The position numbers and the translations under genes were made by a program. A stretch of 64,000 nucleotides of DNA from JADLHS01 sp039806955. GTDB lineage: Bacteria > Verrucomicrobiota > Verrucomicrobiia > Limisphaerales > JADLHS01. Within the stretch, counting starts at the first letter, position 1. Every line of letters begins with the position of its first letter. A model generated the notes under the pieces. It saw nothing but the letters and a program-made list of their open reading frames with translations. It had not been told where the DNA came from and did no database searches. Of the stretch, positions 8,333-18,242 are shown piece after piece. Location: the NCBI GenBank assembly GCA_039806955.1, contig JBDHQI010000005.1:111174-175173 (forward strand), written 5' to 3'.

Positions 8333-10285
8333 CTATTGGGATGCCGGTTGCAATAATTCGGGCGGCGTCGGAGCGAAATATCGAAACGTAATCCCCTTCA
8401 CGCTGGTCTGGCTGGTGGTGACGGTGAACCCGTAGTATTTCGCGATTTTGTCGAAGCTCGGCAACAGCGAGAGATCGAACCACTCTTTCATCTCCGCCTC
8501 GGGCGGCGCAAACGGAATCAGACTGGCAAACACGGTGTCAAACTCACTGCGATTCGTCATGGCTGCCGTCTGCGTCAGAGCGTCAATAGTGAACCGCATC
8601 GTCTCGCGCTGGTCCTCGTAACTTAGCCAACCGGTGTTCATGCCGCCCACCTGTTCAACCGCTGCGGCAAATCCAGCGGTGGCGCGCAGGGCCAGCCCCT
8701 GGTCGTCCGTGCTGCGCAGATAATCTTCCAACGCCGACGCCCGGGAACTGAAAGCCACGTAACCACCGTTGGCCACGTAATGCAGCGCGTTGGCGTCGCT
8801 GCCACCGATGACGCCGGACAGCTTCACCGTATAAATTTTGCGACCGAGAAACTCCCGCGCCTGCGGCGAGCCGCCCTGGGGCAACGCCACAATGAATAGG
8901 CCCTTCAGGGATGCGGCCAGTTTTTCCGCGTTGGGGGAAGCGACCAGCACGACCGTTGGCGTCGCTTCCAAATCCGCCAGGGTTTTTCCCTGGGGTGGCT
9001 TCTGGAAGGTGATGACGTCATCACCCAGGTTTTCAAAAATATTCTTCCGCAGGTCGTAATCCGGTTCATCAAGCCGGACCGCTTCGTTCGCATTGCTCAG
9101 CAGAAAATTGAACGTGCCCGGCGAAATCTCATTCAACGCAGCCTCCAGGGTGGCAATGACTTGCTGCCCCGCAATGCGGTAACGCGCAAACCTCAACACG
9201 TCCGCCGAGATAAAAGCAGGGGGGGCGGCATCCCGGGCTTCCAGCGCCAGCAACTTGAGCAGTCCATTTCGCGTGGCTTCCGGTGCGCTCAAGAACAATC
9301 CCAACAGCGGTCCCGCAGCACTATTGCGATAATCGAACGCCAACGATTTCAAGCCGTTCAAACCGGTAATCGTCATCATCTTTTCCAGGTTCGGCCGCGG
9401 AATTGGGCTGGGCGCTTCGGCGCTCTGACCGGCGGCCAAACTTTTCACCGCCAGATCCAGCAGCAGTTTGGCGTTGACCCAACCGAACAAAGGCGACTCG
9501 CGAAACAGTGCCTGACGACCCGCTTCAAATTCCGTGGCGTCCGCCAGGGTTGGGCTGCCCGAACCACTCAAACGGGTCACAATTTTTTCCGCAGCGGCCG
9601 GGGTCGTGCTCAAAATCAACAGTGATCCGCGCTGACCAAACACCAACTGCGTCGCATCTGATTTGGCGGTGGCGTTCGCGCCCAGCTCCTGCACCTCCTG
9701 TTTTTGCGGCAACAGCCGGCGCACGGTGGCCGGAATGTCGTTGGTGGTCAGATTAACAATGGAAAATTCGACCTCGCGGATTTTCTCCGTGCGCAGCGGC
9801 TTCCCGGCCGCCGCCAGGCGCTGTCGCAACGTCGCCAGATTCCGGGTCAGCAACTCGCTTTGATCGCGCGCATCCAGCAATAGCACGATCCCCGGTGATC
9901 CGGCGGCCTCGCTTTCATCGAGCCAACCTTCTGGTAAAACGGCCAGCGTCAACTGCCCTTGGAGCAACGCGCGGTAATCGGCAAAGTTAATGCCCAAATC
10001 ACGCTCCAAAGGTTTCACGATTTCCTCCGTCCACTTGGAAACGACCTTGGTGCGAAACGGCGACATGGCGGGATCATCCCAGAGTCGCGCTTGCGGAGAT
10101 TGACGGAACGCTGCCGCCAGTTTGTTCCAGTCCGGCGCAGTCAGGACGAACAGGGTTTCGGGCGGCAACAATTTTTCCGCAGAGGGAACAGCGGCGCGCC
10201 CCAATGGACTCAAGACGCATACGAAACCCGCCACACAACTCACCGCCCAACTCCGCCAGTTCCGGCGCCAATCATTTTCAGTCAT
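8333..10285 (-). CDS. Secreted DUF3352-like protein
   Basis: The 650-residue product begins with a charged region and a hydrophobic segment (SWAVSCVAGFVCVLSPLGRAA), which fits a signal peptide. The mature start reads LLPPETLFVLTAPDWNKLAA, the pattern seen in planctomycete and verrucomicrobial proteins annotated as DUF3352-like. In these, repeated modules ask whether a value 'lies between' limits; their function is unknown. The rest has no catalytic motif that I can see. It alternates alpha/beta patterns with repeated 'FGWVNAKLLLDLAVK' and 'NTGWLSYEDQRETM' style segments, suggesting duplicated modules. Upstream on the same strand, 37 bases away, is the HtrA-like protease gene, so the two may be cotranscribed. 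Confidence 0.6.
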   Translation of the reverse strand: MTENDWRRNWRSWAVSCVAGFVCVLSPLGRAAVPSAEKLLPPETLFVLTAPDWNKLAAAFRQSPQARLWDDPAMSPFRTKVVSKWTEEIVKPLERDLGINFADYRALLQGQLTLAVLPEGWLDESEAAGSPGIVLLLDARDQSELLTRNLATLRQRLAAAGKPLRTEKIREVEFSIVNLTTNDIPATVRRLLPQKQEVQELGANATAKSDATQLVFGQRGSLLILSTTPAAAEKIVTRLSGSGSPTLADATEFEAGRQALFRESPLFGWVNAKLLLDLAVKSLAAGQSAEAPSPIPRPNLEKMMTITGLNGLKSLAFDYRNSAAGPLLGLFLSAPEATRNGLLKLLALEARDAAPPAFISADVLRFARYRIAGQQVIATLEAALNEISPGTFNFLLSNANEAVRLDEPDYDLRKNIFENLGDDVITFQKPPQGKTLADLEATPTVVLVASPNAEKLAASLKGLFIVALPQGGSPQAREFLGRKIYTVKLSGVIGGSDANALHYVANGGYVAFSSRASALEDYLRSTDDQGLALRATAGFAAAVEQVGGMNTGWLSYEDQRETMRFTIDALTQTAAMTNRSEFDTVFASLIPFAPPEAEMKEWFDLSLLPSFDKIAKYYGFTVTTSQTSVKGITFRYFAPTPPELLQPASQ

Positions 10286-10322
10286 AGGGTTGTCAGTTTA
10301 ATCGGCCCATCGGTAAGAACAG

Positions 10323-11396
10323 TCATTGCGTGGCTTGGGTCTCAGCGGGTTGCGCGGGGGACGGCGGCGGCAAATACCGGTACGGATTACCCGGATTGTC
10401 GTTGCTGTACACGAACGCATCGCGATGATCCAGAAAGTAGCGCAAGCGCTCGGCAGGAATCGCAAAGCCCAACCCTTCGCCATACGTGGCCTTCATGTTG
10501 GTCACCCCCACCACTTCCCCGCGTAGATTGAACAGTGGGCCGCCACTGTTCCCGGGATTGATCTGGGCCGTGGTCTGCAAATACAAATCGCCACTCATCT
10601 GCCGGGTCTTGGTGCTGAGAATACCTTCCGTCACCGTGCGTTCCAACCCCAGCGGACTGCCGATGGCAAACACCCGTTCGCCCACCGCCAGCACATCCGA
10701 GTTGCCGATGCGCACGAACTTGAACTTGGGCGCGTCCCGGTCTTCCACCTGCAACAAGGCCAGATCAGCAAATTTGTTCATCGCCACAATCCGCACCTGC
10801 TTATACACCTTGCGCTCCAACTGCCCGTTCTTCTGGTGATAGACCTCGACCGAAATCTGCGTCTCGCCTTCGATGACGTGGAAATTGGTGATCAAGAAAC
10901 CGTCCTCGTTGAGGAAGAAACCCGAACCAAGTCCGGCCGGCGTGCGGATTTGCACCACCGCCTCGCCCAATTGCTTCACCAACTCGCGCACACTACGGTC
11001 GCCATCTGCGCCATTGCCGACCTGGTAAAATCCACCGGCAGCCGGCGTTTCAAGCCCCGGAGCGGACAGCGTCGCCACCGCCTCGGTTTGGTTGGTCAAG
11101 TCCGTAGCCATCACGGGCGGCGGAGTTGAATCACCTAGGATGATTTTGGCCACTGCCGCGCGCGGAATAACCAGGACGGTATAACCAACATCCACCGCGA
11201 TGGAGTCGCTTTTTTCGGATAAAATTTTTCCAGAAACGGAAGCGGCATCCTTAAGTTCCACAACATCAGCCAGCGCGCCTGAACCCATGATGATCCAGGC
11301 CGCAACCAACCCACTCAACTTTCTCCATGCCACGCAAGGACGATAGCGGAGCGTCAAAAACGAAGCAAGTCGGGGAAATCGCTTGGAAAATTGCAT
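10323..11396 (-). CDS. HtrA/Deg-type trypsin-like serine protease without a PDZ domain
   Basis: This exported serine protease is predicted to act on misfolded or specific envelope proteins. The chosen ATG gives MQFSKRFPRLASFLTLRYRP followed by a hydrophobic signal (LSGLVAAWIIMGSGALA). After a short N-terminal module (VVELKDAASVSGKILSEK) comes the S1C protease fold, with GSGFFLNEDGFLITNFHVIEG containing the catalytic His. The Asp is in NKFADLALLQVED and the nucleophile Ser is in NPGNSGGPLFNLRG. The protein ends soon after the protease domain, so the PDZ domains of DegP are missing. Longer in-frame starts exist but lack a signal-like beginning. It is the upstream partner of the DUF3352-like gene. 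Confidence 0.85.
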   Translation of the reverse strand: MQFSKRFPRLASFLTLRYRPCVAWRKLSGLVAAWIIMGSGALADVVELKDAASVSGKILSEKSDSIAVDVGYTVLVIPRAAVAKIILGDSTPPPVMATDLTNQTEAVATLSAPGLETPAAGGFYQVGNGADGDRSVRELVKQLGEAVVQIRTPAGLGSGFFLNEDGFLITNFHVIEGETQISVEVYHQKNGQLERKVYKQVRIVAMNKFADLALLQVEDRDAPKFKFVRIGNSDVLAVGERVFAIGSPLGLERTVTEGILSTKTRQMSGDLYLQTTAQINPGNSGGPLFNLRGEVVGVTNMKATYGEGLGFAIPAERLRYFLDHRDAFVYSNDNPGNPYRYLPPPSPAQPAETQATQ

Positions 11397-11658
11397 CGCC
11401 GGCTTCGGTGGGTGCGCTCGACAATGTGAAGCCCGCACTGCCATCCACCCGCAAACCAACCCCTCCAATTCCCACTGGTTAACCTCGACACCGAGCGTGA
11501 ACATGCCTCACCCGAGAACGGGGTTAAACCCATTGAACCAATTGATTTCTCTTATTTTTAACGGATTAGCGGGATAATGATCACGTTCTCATAAGAAACA
11601 AACCGGATTAATCTCTGGGCGTTCGAGTTTGAGTTCAATTCAACCGCCCCTGCAAACC

Positions 11659-13279
11659 ATGAAGAACGTTCTCTGCTGCGTATAACTCAACCAACACCTG
11701 TTCTGCTGGGTCTGATTCTGGCCGGGCTGGGCGCCACCACGGCCTGGACGGCTGAGCGGTATGTCTCCCTGACGGGCGGGCATGTCGCGCCGTTCACGGA
11801 CTGGGCCAGTGCCGCCACGAACATTCAGGCAGCCATTGACGCCGCCAGCGACGGTGATGTCGTCTGGGGCACCAACGGCGTTTACAACACCGGCGACAAA
11901 ACGGCAACTTATTCTCCTCCCTCTCTTCGGACCAATCGGGTGGCCGTGGACAAAGCGATTACGGTGCAGAGCGTGAACGGAGCGGAATCCACGATCATTG
12001 AAGGTTACTGGCAACCCGGAATCACCAACGGCCCCAGGGCAATCCGCTGTGCATGGTTGACCAACGGTGCGACCCTGCGCGGTTTTACTCTGCGCGGCGG
12101 CGCCACACTGAGTGGCGGACTGAATTTTGACATGAGTGGCGGCGGGGTTTTTGCACCTCTTCGAACGATACCTTCGTGCTCGATTGCATCATCACCGATA
12201 ACGTTGCTTTTAGGATCGGGGGCGGCGTCTATTCCGGTTTTCTGAACCGTTGTGTGATTGCACAGAACACCGTTCGGTTCAGGCCCGCCATATCTCCGGG
12301 CGCTGTTCAAGGCGCGGTATTGAATAATTGTTTGATCACAGAGAATCAGTACGGAGGGATCAGTTTTTCCCGCGCAACCAACTGTGCCATCCTCAGAAAT
12401 ACTAGCCTTGCGACTTCGGTGCAGGCAGTGGTTGTTAGCAGCATCCTGCACCAATGCACCGTGGCGCTCAACACTGAGGGAGGCGTAACCGGAGGTTCGG
12501 CAGTGAACTCCATTATTTGGAACAACTGGAATAGCCTGGCCCGGGACGATCGGATCATCCGCAACTACCTTGGCCCCCTCCCGGTCATGAGCTTTTGTTG
12601 CACTTATCCGCTGCCATCCGGCACCGGCAATATTGCCGAAGATCCGCAATTGCTGGACGACGGCATTCATCTGGCCGCCACTTCGCCTTGTCGTGGCGCG
12701 GGCCTGGCATCAGCCGCCAGCGGTTTTGACTTGGACGGTGATCCCTGGAGCAACCCGCCGTCTATGGGTTGTGACGAAGTCGTGGAAGCCGCCTTCGTTG
12801 GCCCGCTGACCGTGACGCTCACGATTCCGCATCCGCAAGTCGCCGCGGCGATACCGCAATTACTGACGGGAGAAATCAACGGGCGCGCCGCCCGGATCGA
12901 GTGGTCGTTTGGCGACGGCGTCATCGCCGCGAATTTATCCTACCAAACCGGGTATGCCTGGACGACGCCCGGCACTTACACCGTAACCTTGACGGCTTAC
13001 AACGAAGATCATCCGAGTGGCGTTTCCGCCCAAGCCACGGTGGAAGTGCAGCCGTGGCTGCCGCCGCAACTTGGCGCCGGCGCCTGGCGCAACGGCCAAT
13101 ATACTCTGTCGTTTACGAGCCAGTTCGGATTGACCTGTGTGGTGGAGCAAACCACCGATCTGACACCGCCAATCACCTGGCAGCTCCAGCAAACCGTTCC
13201 GGGCACGGGTGGCTTGATTCGATTCACCAACACGGAGGCCAACGCCCCGATGGAATTCTACCGCGTGCGCACTGAATAG
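11659..13279 (+). pseudogene. Frameshifted secreted beta-helix / PKD-domain protein
   Basis: Reading across frames gives one protein: a start MKNVLC, then a signal-like LLGLILAGLGATTAWT, then a parallel beta-helix region. The helix contains NIQAAIDAASDGDVVWGTNGVY, turns such as GVYSGFLNRCVIAQNT, and ALNTEGGVTGGSAVNSIIWNN. A PKD domain follows (IEWSFGDG ... PGTYTVTLTAYN), then a C-terminal module ending MEFYRVRTE, common in verrucomicrobial secreted proteins. Two shifts break it. One lies just after the start, where a TAA interrupts near 11680. The other is near 12163, where one base appears lost (GVFAP followed by SSNDTFVLDC in the next frame). From 12176 to 13279 the frame is intact (367 codons). 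It could be a true pseudogene or carry sequencing errors. Confidence 0.7.
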
Positions 13280-13298
13280 TCGCCCAGCCCAACGGCCA

Positions 13299-13991
13299 TT
13301 ACGGCGCGGTGAACTGGGTGGGTTGCGTGGGAAAGTGGTGCGTGAAGGTTCTCGAGGCTTGGCCTTTCAGTTCCCGATTGTGCCCGAGGACATCGAGCGC
13401 AATTTTCAAAAGCACCAACAACGCCAAAGCTCCTTGAGAGGCGTGTAATTGCAAAATCAGAAACGCGCCGCCCAACATCGCCAGGTGCAATACAATCACC
13501 CGACCGTAAGGCGACTGCATCAGGGTCGGCACCGATGCGGTGCGGTATTCGCCGCGCCACAAAAAATTGTAACCGAACGCAAACGCGTGACTCACCAGCA
13601 ACGCCGCGGCGGCGTAACCGAGGTGAAGTTGTCCGATCGTGTGAAAGACCTCGCTCCACTGAAGCGGCGGTGCGCCTTGACGCAAGCCGCCACCGAACAG
13701 AACCACGACGAACACTCCATGAACCAGCGTAAAAATGCCATAGTGGAAGCAGAAAAACGGCACGAAAAATATTTTAACCAGCCACGATTCGGCCTCCTGC
13801 GGACGGCAACTCAACATCTTCAACACGTTGAAACCGCCGATGATCAAATTCTCCATCCAGAACAGCAGCACCACGGGGTACACCTCCCAACCAAGCACCA
13901 TTACGCCGTAAATGGGAACTAAATTGGCGAGTACCAGCATGAAGATGGTGGGCGAAAACCAGCGCGGAAGCCATGACGGAACGTCGTTCAT
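13299..13991 (-). CDS. Multi-pass membrane protein, DUF6498-like
   Basis: The 230-residue product has about five or six hydrophobic segments and begins MNDVPSWLPRWFSPTIFMLV. The segment VVLLFWMENLIIGGFNVLKM is the clearest family feature. It matches proteins annotated as DUF6498, whose function is unknown. The next segment, FFVPFFCFHYGIFTLVHGVF, continues that pattern, with conserved His residues in a membrane setting. No enzyme motif is visible. The gene is convergent with the frameshifted beta-helix gene and divergent from the DegT-type gene, so it appears to be monocistronic. Confidence 0.65.
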   Translation of the reverse strand: MNDVPSWLPRWFSPTIFMLVLANLVPIYGVMVLGWEVYPVVLLFWMENLIIGGFNVLKMLSCRPQEAESWLVKIFFVPFFCFHYGIFTLVHGVFVVVLFGGGLRQGAPPLQWSEVFHTIGQLHLGYAAAALLVSHAFAFGYNFLWRGEYRTASVPTLMQSPYGRVIVLHLAMLGGAFLILQLHASQGALALLVLLKIALDVLGHNRELKGQASRTFTHHFPTQPTQFTAP

Positions 13992-14192
13992 TCAGGTCAT
14001 TATTGCAAAATCTCTGCCAATTCCGATTCGGGTGCGCACGGAAGCGTCGGTTCGACGCCAGCAATGGCATATTCTACTTGCTGCGCCGCGCCGGATGGCC
14101 TACGCATGTGCCAGCAATTCACCGGTTGGGCCGCAATCCGCTCGAACCGATGGCCAATAAAAAACCAATACGGACGTAATCAAGAACGCCTT

Positions 14193-15539
14193 ATGCAAAA
14201 TCAAGTTACCCGCCGTCAATTTCTGGGCACCACCACCGTCGCCGGCGCCAGTCTCGCTTTCGGCATGCCCCAAATCACTCGCGGTGCGGAAACCGCCGCC
14301 AAACCTGCCGCCCTCGGCGGTCCCAAAGCTTTTCCCGGCAGCTTTCCGAACTGGCCGGTCATTGATCAAACCGAGGAGCAGGCGCTGTTGGCCACGCTGC
14401 AATCGAAGCATTGGTATCGTGGCTCGGGCAAAAGCGTCGCGCACTTTGAAGCCGAGTATGAAGAGCTGACCGGGGCCAAACACGCGCTCGCCACCGCCAG
14501 CGGGACCGCGGCGCTGACCACTGCGTTGGGCGCGTTGAACATCGGCCCCGGCGATGAAGTCATCACCACGCCTTACACGTTCGTGGCGACCTACAATGTC
14601 ATCGTGCTGAACTACGCGCTGCCCATCTTTGTGGATGTGGATCCGGAAAGCTTTCAAATAGACGCGGATCGGATCGAAGCGGCGATCACTCCGCAAACCA
14701 AGGCGCTGCTTCCGGTTCACATCGCGGGCAGCCCGGTGGACATGGATAAGGTTCTGGCAATTGGGAAACGACATAATGTTCCGGTCATCGAGGACGCTTG
14801 TCAGGCGCATCTGGGCGAGTGGCGCGGACAGAAAGTGGGCACGCTGGGCTTGGGCGGTTGTTTCAGCTTCCAGGCCAGCAAAAATTTGAATTCGGGCGAA
14901 GGCGGCGCGGTGCTCACCAATGACGATCAATTCGCCAATGCCTGTTATCACTTCCATACGCAGGGCCAGGCCAAAAAAGTTACCGGCGACAATTTCAGCT
15001 ATGCCGGCACCCGCGGCTCAAATCTGCGCCTGTGCGAATTCCAGGGCAGCCTCTTGACGGCGCAAATGACTCGTGTGGTGGAGCAAACCCAGCGGCGCAC
15101 CGAAAACGCCAGCTACCTGACACAGTTGCTCCGGGAGATTCCCGGCATCACGCCTGCCAAGTTGTATCCCGGCACGACCCGCAGCGCGTATCACCTGTAC
15201 ATGTTCCGCTACGATCCGGAACGATTCGCCGGACTGCCGCGCGCCAAATTTCTCGCCGCGCTCGGCAAGGAAGGTGTGGGCGCTTCCGGTGGTTACGGTC
15301 CGATGCACCGGGGCGCGTACGTGGCCAATCTCGCCCAGGACCCGCACTTCCTGAAGGTGTATGGCGAGAAGCGCATGCGGGAGTGGCTGGATCAAACCCA
15401 AAACTGTCCGCAAAATGACCGGGTTTGTGAACAAGCGGTATGGTTCACGCAAAACATGCTGCTCGGTCTGCGCACCGACATGGAGCAGATCGCCGCCGCC
15501 ATCCGCAAGATTCAACAATACGCCACGGAACTGACGTAA
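14193..15539 (+). CDS. Tat-exported DegT/DnrJ/EryC1-family PLP protein
   Basis: DegT-family proteins are PLP-dependent sugar aminotransferases or related enzymes. This one starts MQNQVTRRQFLGTTTVAGAS, a twin-arginine (RRQFLG) signal peptide, so it should be folded with cofactor in the cytoplasm and then exported. The fold-type I core is complete: TASGTAALTTALGAL (PLP phosphate contacts), the PYTFVATYN and VHIAGSPVDM segments, the Asp in VIEDACQAH, and the Schiff-base Lys in FSFQASKNLNSGEGG at about residue 230. An in-frame start 129 bases upstream would destroy the Tat signal layout. Exported DegT homologues occur in Verrucomicrobiota and Planctomycetota; their substrate is not known to me. 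It is followed by secreted glycan hydrolases. Confidence 0.88.
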   Translation: MQNQVTRRQFLGTTTVAGASLAFGMPQITRGAETAAKPAALGGPKAFPGSFPNWPVIDQTEEQALLATLQSKHWYRGSGKSVAHFEAEYEELTGAKHALATASGTAALTTALGALNIGPGDEVITTPYTFVATYNVIVLNYALPIFVDVDPESFQIDADRIEAAITPQTKALLPVHIAGSPVDMDKVLAIGKRHNVPVIEDACQAHLGEWRGQKVGTLGLGGCFSFQASKNLNSGEGGAVLTNDDQFANACYHFHTQGQAKKVTGDNFSYAGTRGSNLRLCEFQGSLLTAQMTRVVEQTQRRTENASYLTQLLREIPGITPAKLYPGTTRSAYHLYMFRYDPERFAGLPRAKFLAALGKEGVGASGGYGPMHRGAYVANLAQDPHFLKVYGEKRMREWLDQTQNCPQNDRVCEQAVWFTQNMLLGLRTDMEQIAAAIRKIQQYATELT

Positions 15540-15635
15540 CCGTCACCCGGTGTTTTCTCGCGCAACGACCATTCCACGCCTCACTCTCTCCGCCGCAGCG
15601 CGAGGCCAATCTCATCCCCCTGCTCCGCGCCCGTT

Positions 15636-18242
15636 ATGAATCATCATTTCAAAACCGGATCAGCCCGGGCGCTCTCACTCCCGCGCGTAACGCTCCGTTG
15701 TGCCTGGCGATGCCGGGTGCTGCTGTTGGCCGCCAGCGTCGGGTTGGTTGCTTCCGCGCCGGCGACCGTCAGTGCCGCAGCAACTCCCAAGCTGCCACGC
15801 ATTCAAATCGCGTCCGATGCCCGGGGGTTTGTGACCAGCGACGGACGACCGTTCATTCCATTCGGCGTGAACTACTATCGCCCCGGCACGGGTTGGGCGC
15901 CGCAGGTGTGGAAACAATTCGATGCCGCCGCCACGCGCGCCGATTTCCAACGCATGAAAGCCGCCGGCGTAAACTGCGTCCGGGTTTTTCTGAGTTTCGG
16001 CTCGTTCTACTCCACACCGGGGCAACTGGATGCCGCTAGCCTCGCGAAGTTTGACGAGTTTCTGCAAATTGCCGAGGCCAGCGGAATTTACGTGCATCCG
16101 ACCGGCCCGGATCATTGGGAAGGCTTGCCGGATTGGGCCAAGCCGGATCGGTACGCGGACGAAGCGTTCCTCGCCGCCCTGGAGCAATTCTGGTCGATGT
16201 TTGCGGCGCGTTACCGCGATCATCAGGTCATCTTCGCCTACGATCTGCTGAACGAGCCACACGTCCCATGGGATACTCCGGCGCTGCGCGTGAAATGGAA
16301 CGATTGGTTGAAACGGCAGTACGACTCGATGGCAAACGTCACGCAAGCTTGGGGCCGAACCAATCTTCCGGCATTCGGCGCCTTCACGCCACCGCCAGCG
16401 CAACCCTCGCTGGGCAGCCGGGAGCTGCGGGATTATCAATCGTTCCGTGAATCCATTGCGGACGAATGGACGCGCCGTCAGGTCGTCGCGCTCAAAGCCG
16501 CTGATCCGCAGGCACTCGTTACCGTCGGTCTGGTGCAATGGTCGGTGCCGAGTCTGCTCCCCAGTGTGAAGCATTATGCCGCGTTCCACCCCGGTCGGCA
16601 GGCCCGCTTTCTGGACTTCATGGAGATTCATTTCTATCCACTGGATCGGGGCGCGTTTGAGTATCGTGATGCCGGAGAGGAAAATCGCAACCTCGCTTAT
16701 CTGCACAGCGTCGTCTCGGAAGTGGCTAAAACTGGCAAACCAGTGGTCGTAGCCGAGTTTGGTTGGTATGGCGGCGGCCAACCGCGCTTCGACCAGGGAC
16801 GCCATCCGTTCGCTTCGGAAGCGCAACAAGCGCAATGGTGTCGGCGGTTGATTGAAACCACCGCTGGTCTGGCCTGCGGGTGGCTTAACTGGGGCTTTTA
16901 CGATCAACCCGAAGCCACCGATGTCAGTGAACTAACCGGTCTGTACCAAGCCGACGGCACGATCAAAGCGTGGGGACACGAATTCCAGCAACTGGCCCGG
17001 CGCTTCACGGTCGAAGGCTTGTCCCATACTGCGTCCAGGGTTCGCGCTGAACTGGATTGGAACAGTTGCGTCACCGATCCCGCCGCGGGCCACCGCTGGC
17101 GCGACGAGTATTTCAAGCGCTTCACCGACGCCATGCCGCCAACGAATCCGCCCGCGACGGATCGCGCCATTGCTTTTTATTATCCGTGGTATGGCAATCC
17201 GACGCGCGATGGCCGTTATGCCAATTGGAATCATCCCGTCGCCGTGCGCAACGAATCGCCCCGCGCCTTCCCGGGCGGCGCGGACATCGGAGCGGATTTC
17301 TATCCGGCGCTGGGTTGTTACAGCGTGAATGATCCGGAAGTATTACAGGAACACGTCCGACAGTTGAAACAGGCCGGCGTGGGCGCGATTGGTGTCAGTT
17401 GGTGGGGACGCGACACCTTCACCGACCGCGCGTTACCCGCGTTGTTCCAAGTGGCGGAGGCCACCGGATTGAAAATCAGTTTTCATCTCGAACCCTTTCC
17501 CGGACGCAACGCAACCACCACGCGGGAAGCGGTGGTTTATTTACTGGAAAAATTTGGCGCCTCCCCCGCGCTGCAACGACTCGCGAGTTACGGCCAGCGT
17601 CCGGTCTTTTTTGTTTATGACTCCTACCTGACTCCGGCGAGCGACTGGGCGACGTTGCTGCAACCAAACGGCCAGCAAACGCTGCGCGGCACCTCCTTTG
17701 ACGCCGTTGTCATTGGCCTGTGGGTGAAGGCGCAGGAGGAACAGTTCATGACGGACGGCGGATTCGATGGTTTCTACACCTACTTTGCGACGGACGGATT
17801 CACCTACGGTTCGACGGTGAAAAACTGGCCGCAGTTGATGGAATGGGCACGCGCCAACGGCAAGCTGTTCATTCCCTGCGTTGCGCCGGGCTATATTGAC
17901 ACCCGCATTCGACCGTGGAACGACGGGAACACACGCGATCGGGAAGGCGGCGTGTATTACGATCAAATGTGGTCGGCGGCTCTGGACGTGGCTCCGGAGC
18001 TGGTGGCCATCACCTCGTTCAACGAATGGCATGAGGGCACGCAGATTGAACGCGCCATGCCGAAGTGGATTCCCAGCTTCACCTACCTGGATTATCAACC
18101 GCTGGCTGCGGATCATTACCTGGATCGCACTGCCGACTGGGTGCGACGGTTACTGCGTACGCCGCGCCTTCGCCGCAACCCATGCACGAACCCGCGCCGC
18201 CGACGTAGAGCAGCGACCGCTCGACAAGCATCATGTCCGTGA
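15636..18242 (+). CDS. Two-domain secreted glycoside hydrolase: GH5-like plus GH99-like
   Basis: This 868-codon gene encodes a signal peptide (VLLLAASVGLVASAPATVSA) and two TIM-barrel hydrolases. The first (residues about 50-450) is GH5/clan-A-like: it opens RGFVTSDGRPFIPFGVNYYR, has the acid/base Glu in YDLLNEPH and the nucleophile Glu in VVAEFGWYGGG. The second (about 508-838) starts AIAFYYPWYGNP and resembles GH99 endo-alpha-mannosidases. It includes VSWWGRDTFTD and the catalytic pair in SFNEWHEGTQIE near residues 794-803. GH99 enzymes cut internal alpha-1,2-mannosidic bonds. The last 30 codons (RTPRLRRNPCTNPRRRRR...) are not GH-like: they read across an antisense fragment of another gene, so the natural C-terminus has been replaced. 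It faces two sialidase genes. Confidence 0.88.
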   Translation: MNHHFKTGSARALSLPRVTLRCAWRCRVLLLAASVGLVASAPATVSAAATPKLPRIQIASDARGFVTSDGRPFIPFGVNYYRPGTGWAPQVWKQFDAAATRADFQRMKAAGVNCVRVFLSFGSFYSTPGQLDAASLAKFDEFLQIAEASGIYVHPTGPDHWEGLPDWAKPDRYADEAFLAALEQFWSMFAARYRDHQVIFAYDLLNEPHVPWDTPALRVKWNDWLKRQYDSMANVTQAWGRTNLPAFGAFTPPPAQPSLGSRELRDYQSFRESIADEWTRRQVVALKAADPQALVTVGLVQWSVPSLLPSVKHYAAFHPGRQARFLDFMEIHFYPLDRGAFEYRDAGEENRNLAYLHSVVSEVAKTGKPVVVAEFGWYGGGQPRFDQGRHPFASEAQQAQWCRRLIETTAGLACGWLNWGFYDQPEATDVSELTGLYQADGTIKAWGHEFQQLARRFTVEGLSHTASRVRAELDWNSCVTDPAAGHRWRDEYFKRFTDAMPPTNPPATDRAIAFYYPWYGNPTRDGRYANWNHPVAVRNESPRAFPGGADIGADFYPALGCYSVNDPEVLQEHVRQLKQAGVGAIGVSWWGRDTFTDRALPALFQVAEATGLKISFHLEPFPGRNATTTREAVVYLLEKFGASPALQRLASYGQRPVFFVYDSYLTPASDWATLLQPNGQQTLRGTSFDAVVIGLWVKAQEEQFMTDGGFDGFYTYFATDGFTYGSTVKNWPQLMEWARANGKLFIPCVAPGYIDTRIRPWNDGNTRDREGGVYYDQMWSAALDVAPELVAITSFNEWHEGTQIERAMPKWIPSFTYLDYQPLAADHYLDRTADWVRRLLRTPRLRRNPCTNPRRRRRAATARQASCP

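Noticed and set aside
15675..16907. A 410-codon minus-strand frame opposite the GH5-like domain
   Set aside because: No domain; the plus-strand gene has signal and catalytic residues.
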